64,000 nucleotides of DNA, taken from Brevibacterium casei CIP 102111 (GTDB lineage: Bacteria > Actinomycetota > Actinomycetes > Actinomycetales > Brevibacteriaceae). The notes beneath the pieces are model-generated. The model was not told where the DNA came from and made no database searches. It saw only the letters and a program-made list of their open reading frames with translations. Where the stretch lies: positions 372,001 through 436,000 of the forward strand of contig NZ_FXZC01000003.1 in NCBI RefSeq assembly GCF_900169275.1. Reading direction: 5' to 3'. Below, in pieces: positions 63,192 through 64,000 of this stretch. The number at the start of each line of letters is the position of its first letter. Within the stretch, counting starts at the first letter, position 1. The translations under genes were made by a program, and so were the position numbers.

Positions 63192-64000
63192 GTGACAGAC
63201 CTCGCGAACCCCGCAGGACCCGGCTCGAGTGCTGCCGACGAGGAGCCTCCCGATCAACCGAGCACGCCTCCTCGCCTCGAGGTCGACCCCGATTCCCCTT
63301 TCGCCGACGTCCTCGACGTCTACACGAGCAGCGATCGTGCTCAGCTCGCCGCCCTCGAGACCACGGCCTCGCTCTTCCTCGCCGAAGTCATCGACCACCT
63401 GGGCCTCCTCAACCCCAATCCGGAATCCCCCTACCGGCACGCAACCCTCACCGAGACCGCGTCCCGTTTCGCAGATGCCGCTAATAGGGAGGGCGAGTCC
63501 ATCAGCGGCGACGGAGTTGCCACGCCTCCCGCCGAGGCGGATGCGGAAAGCACGTCGGATCCATCCGCTGAGTCGACCGCGGACGGCGATGCCGCGCTCG
63601 TGGAAGCCCCCTCAGCCACCCCTGATGCGACGTCCGTACCCGGCTTCCCGAGGTTCCGGGAGACCCAGACCATCGACGGATGGGTCCACATGCACTCCCA
63701 CACCGAGGAGATCGGCGAGTTCACCGTCATTCTCGGCACCACCACCGCAGGCACCTACGCACACATCAACGACGCGATGACTCTGGTCCACGGCCTGCCG
63801 AAGTTCCATGCTCGGTGCCTGGCAGGAGAGTTCACCATCGCCCACGTCCACGCCGCGACTCGGTTGTGCAAGAGCGTCCGGTTCTCCGACCTCCGCCACA
63901 TCGACGATTACCTCGAGACCCGGCGCGCCGACATCACCATCGAGACGTTCAAGAAGTCGCTCGCGATGAGGGTCAGCGTCCTCGAACCCGCCGACGAGCG
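63192..64000 (+). CDS. DUF222/HNH endonuclease-like protein (partial, 3' end beyond window)
   Basis: The first 269 residues of a protein start as GTG (MTDLANPAGPGSS). After a disordered Pro/Ser/Glu-rich N-terminus, residues about 37-72 are helical (FADVLDVYTSSDRAQLAALETTASLFLAEVIDHLG) and an acidic linker follows. Then FHARCLAGEFTIAHVHAATRLCKSVRFSDLRHIDDYL resembles the DUF222 domain of the many HNH endonuclease-like proteins of Brevibacterium and other actinobacteria. The expected HNH motif would lie beyond the window. The role is unknown, probably mobile or selfish DNA-related. Confidence 0.68.
   Translation, partial: MTDLANPAGPGSSAADEEPPDQPSTPPRLEVDPDSPFADVLDVYTSSDRAQLAALETTASLFLAEVIDHLGLLNPNPESPYRHATLTETASRFADAANREGESISGDGVATPPAEADAESTSDPSAESTADGDAALVEAPSATPDATSVPGFPRFRETQTIDGWVHMHSHTEEIGEFTVILGTTTAGTYAHINDAMTLVHGLPKFHARCLAGEFTIAHVHAATRLCKSVRFSDLRHIDDYLETRRADITIETFKKSLAMRVSVLEPADE

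Overview
The window is about 64 kb of high-GC DNA packed with overlapping genes. It looks like a chromosomal segment of an actinobacterium, most like Brevibacterium or a near relative in the Micrococcales. The supporting signs are the dnaX-recR-lysC-asd order, a RidA / DUF4177 / PonA-type PBP / phosphoesterase string that parallels a mycobacterial locus, a TIGR03085 mycothiol-type protein, a HAIR-like HspR box before a Clp ATPase, and a DUF222/HNH-like gene at the right edge. The genus is inference; the actinobacterial assignment is firm. No phage, insertion sequence, CRISPR array or origin was seen.

Layout. 1-9.4 kb, mostly minus strand: partial RidA, DUF4177, a bifunctional PBP, a phosphoesterase, a Zn/Mn ABC importer behind an AT-rich palindrome, then asd and lysC. 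9.4-16.5 kb: a repeat-rich gap, an XRE/DUF2975 pair, recR, an unusually long dnaX and a DUF1707 envelope pair. 16.5-21.6 kb: a tandem GNAT protein and a five-gene run (DUF4178, DUF2617, Gly-rich membrane protein, DUF350, membrane aminopropyltransferase). 21.6-31.5 kb: a sirtuin, several small regulator/membrane-protein pairs, AlkD-like, YCII and DJ-1 proteins, an LGFP-SpoIID cell-wall protein and tRNA-Ser(GGA). 31.5-37.3 kb: an MmyB-like regulator divergent from a frameshifted MFS exporter, then a MacAB-like operon. 37.6-42.6 kb: a DGPF/ECF42-type sigma pair, SRP RNA, an L,D-transpeptidase with a MarR/GbsR regulator, and a siderophore-binding lipoprotein with an IdeR-like box.

42.7-50.2 kb holds a Clp-centred neighbourhood. 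A ClgR/PopR-like XRE regulator ending in LALAA converges on two overlapping clpP genes. One encodes an intact Ser-His-Asp triad; the other has lost the Ser and the His. A repeated GCTCACRGC motif lies before both the regulator and the clpP pair. DUF6412-YidC and a secreted phosphoesterase follow, then a ClpC-like AAA+ ATPase with a ClpP-docking LGF loop behind a HAIR-like box. A self-regulating mixed active/inactive ClpP system is my best candidate for something new.

50.3-53.7 kb carries a MerR/DUF4188 pair, a DUF3152 lipoprotein and two tandem VOC proteins. 54.0-62.2 kb is a tightly coupled operon: an SBP, two permeases, a double ATPase, a luciferase-like monooxygenase and a fused CMD-AhpD protein. 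It resembles the uncharacterised KPN_01854/Avi_7169-type clusters and probably imports and oxidatively processes an unknown small molecule. A DUF779 gene and the start of a DUF222/HNH gene close the window.

Across the window the 10-mer GCCGAGGCGG occurs at least 35 times on the two strands, far above base-composition expectation, and several intergenic gaps carry long near-perfect hairpins of unrelated sequence.
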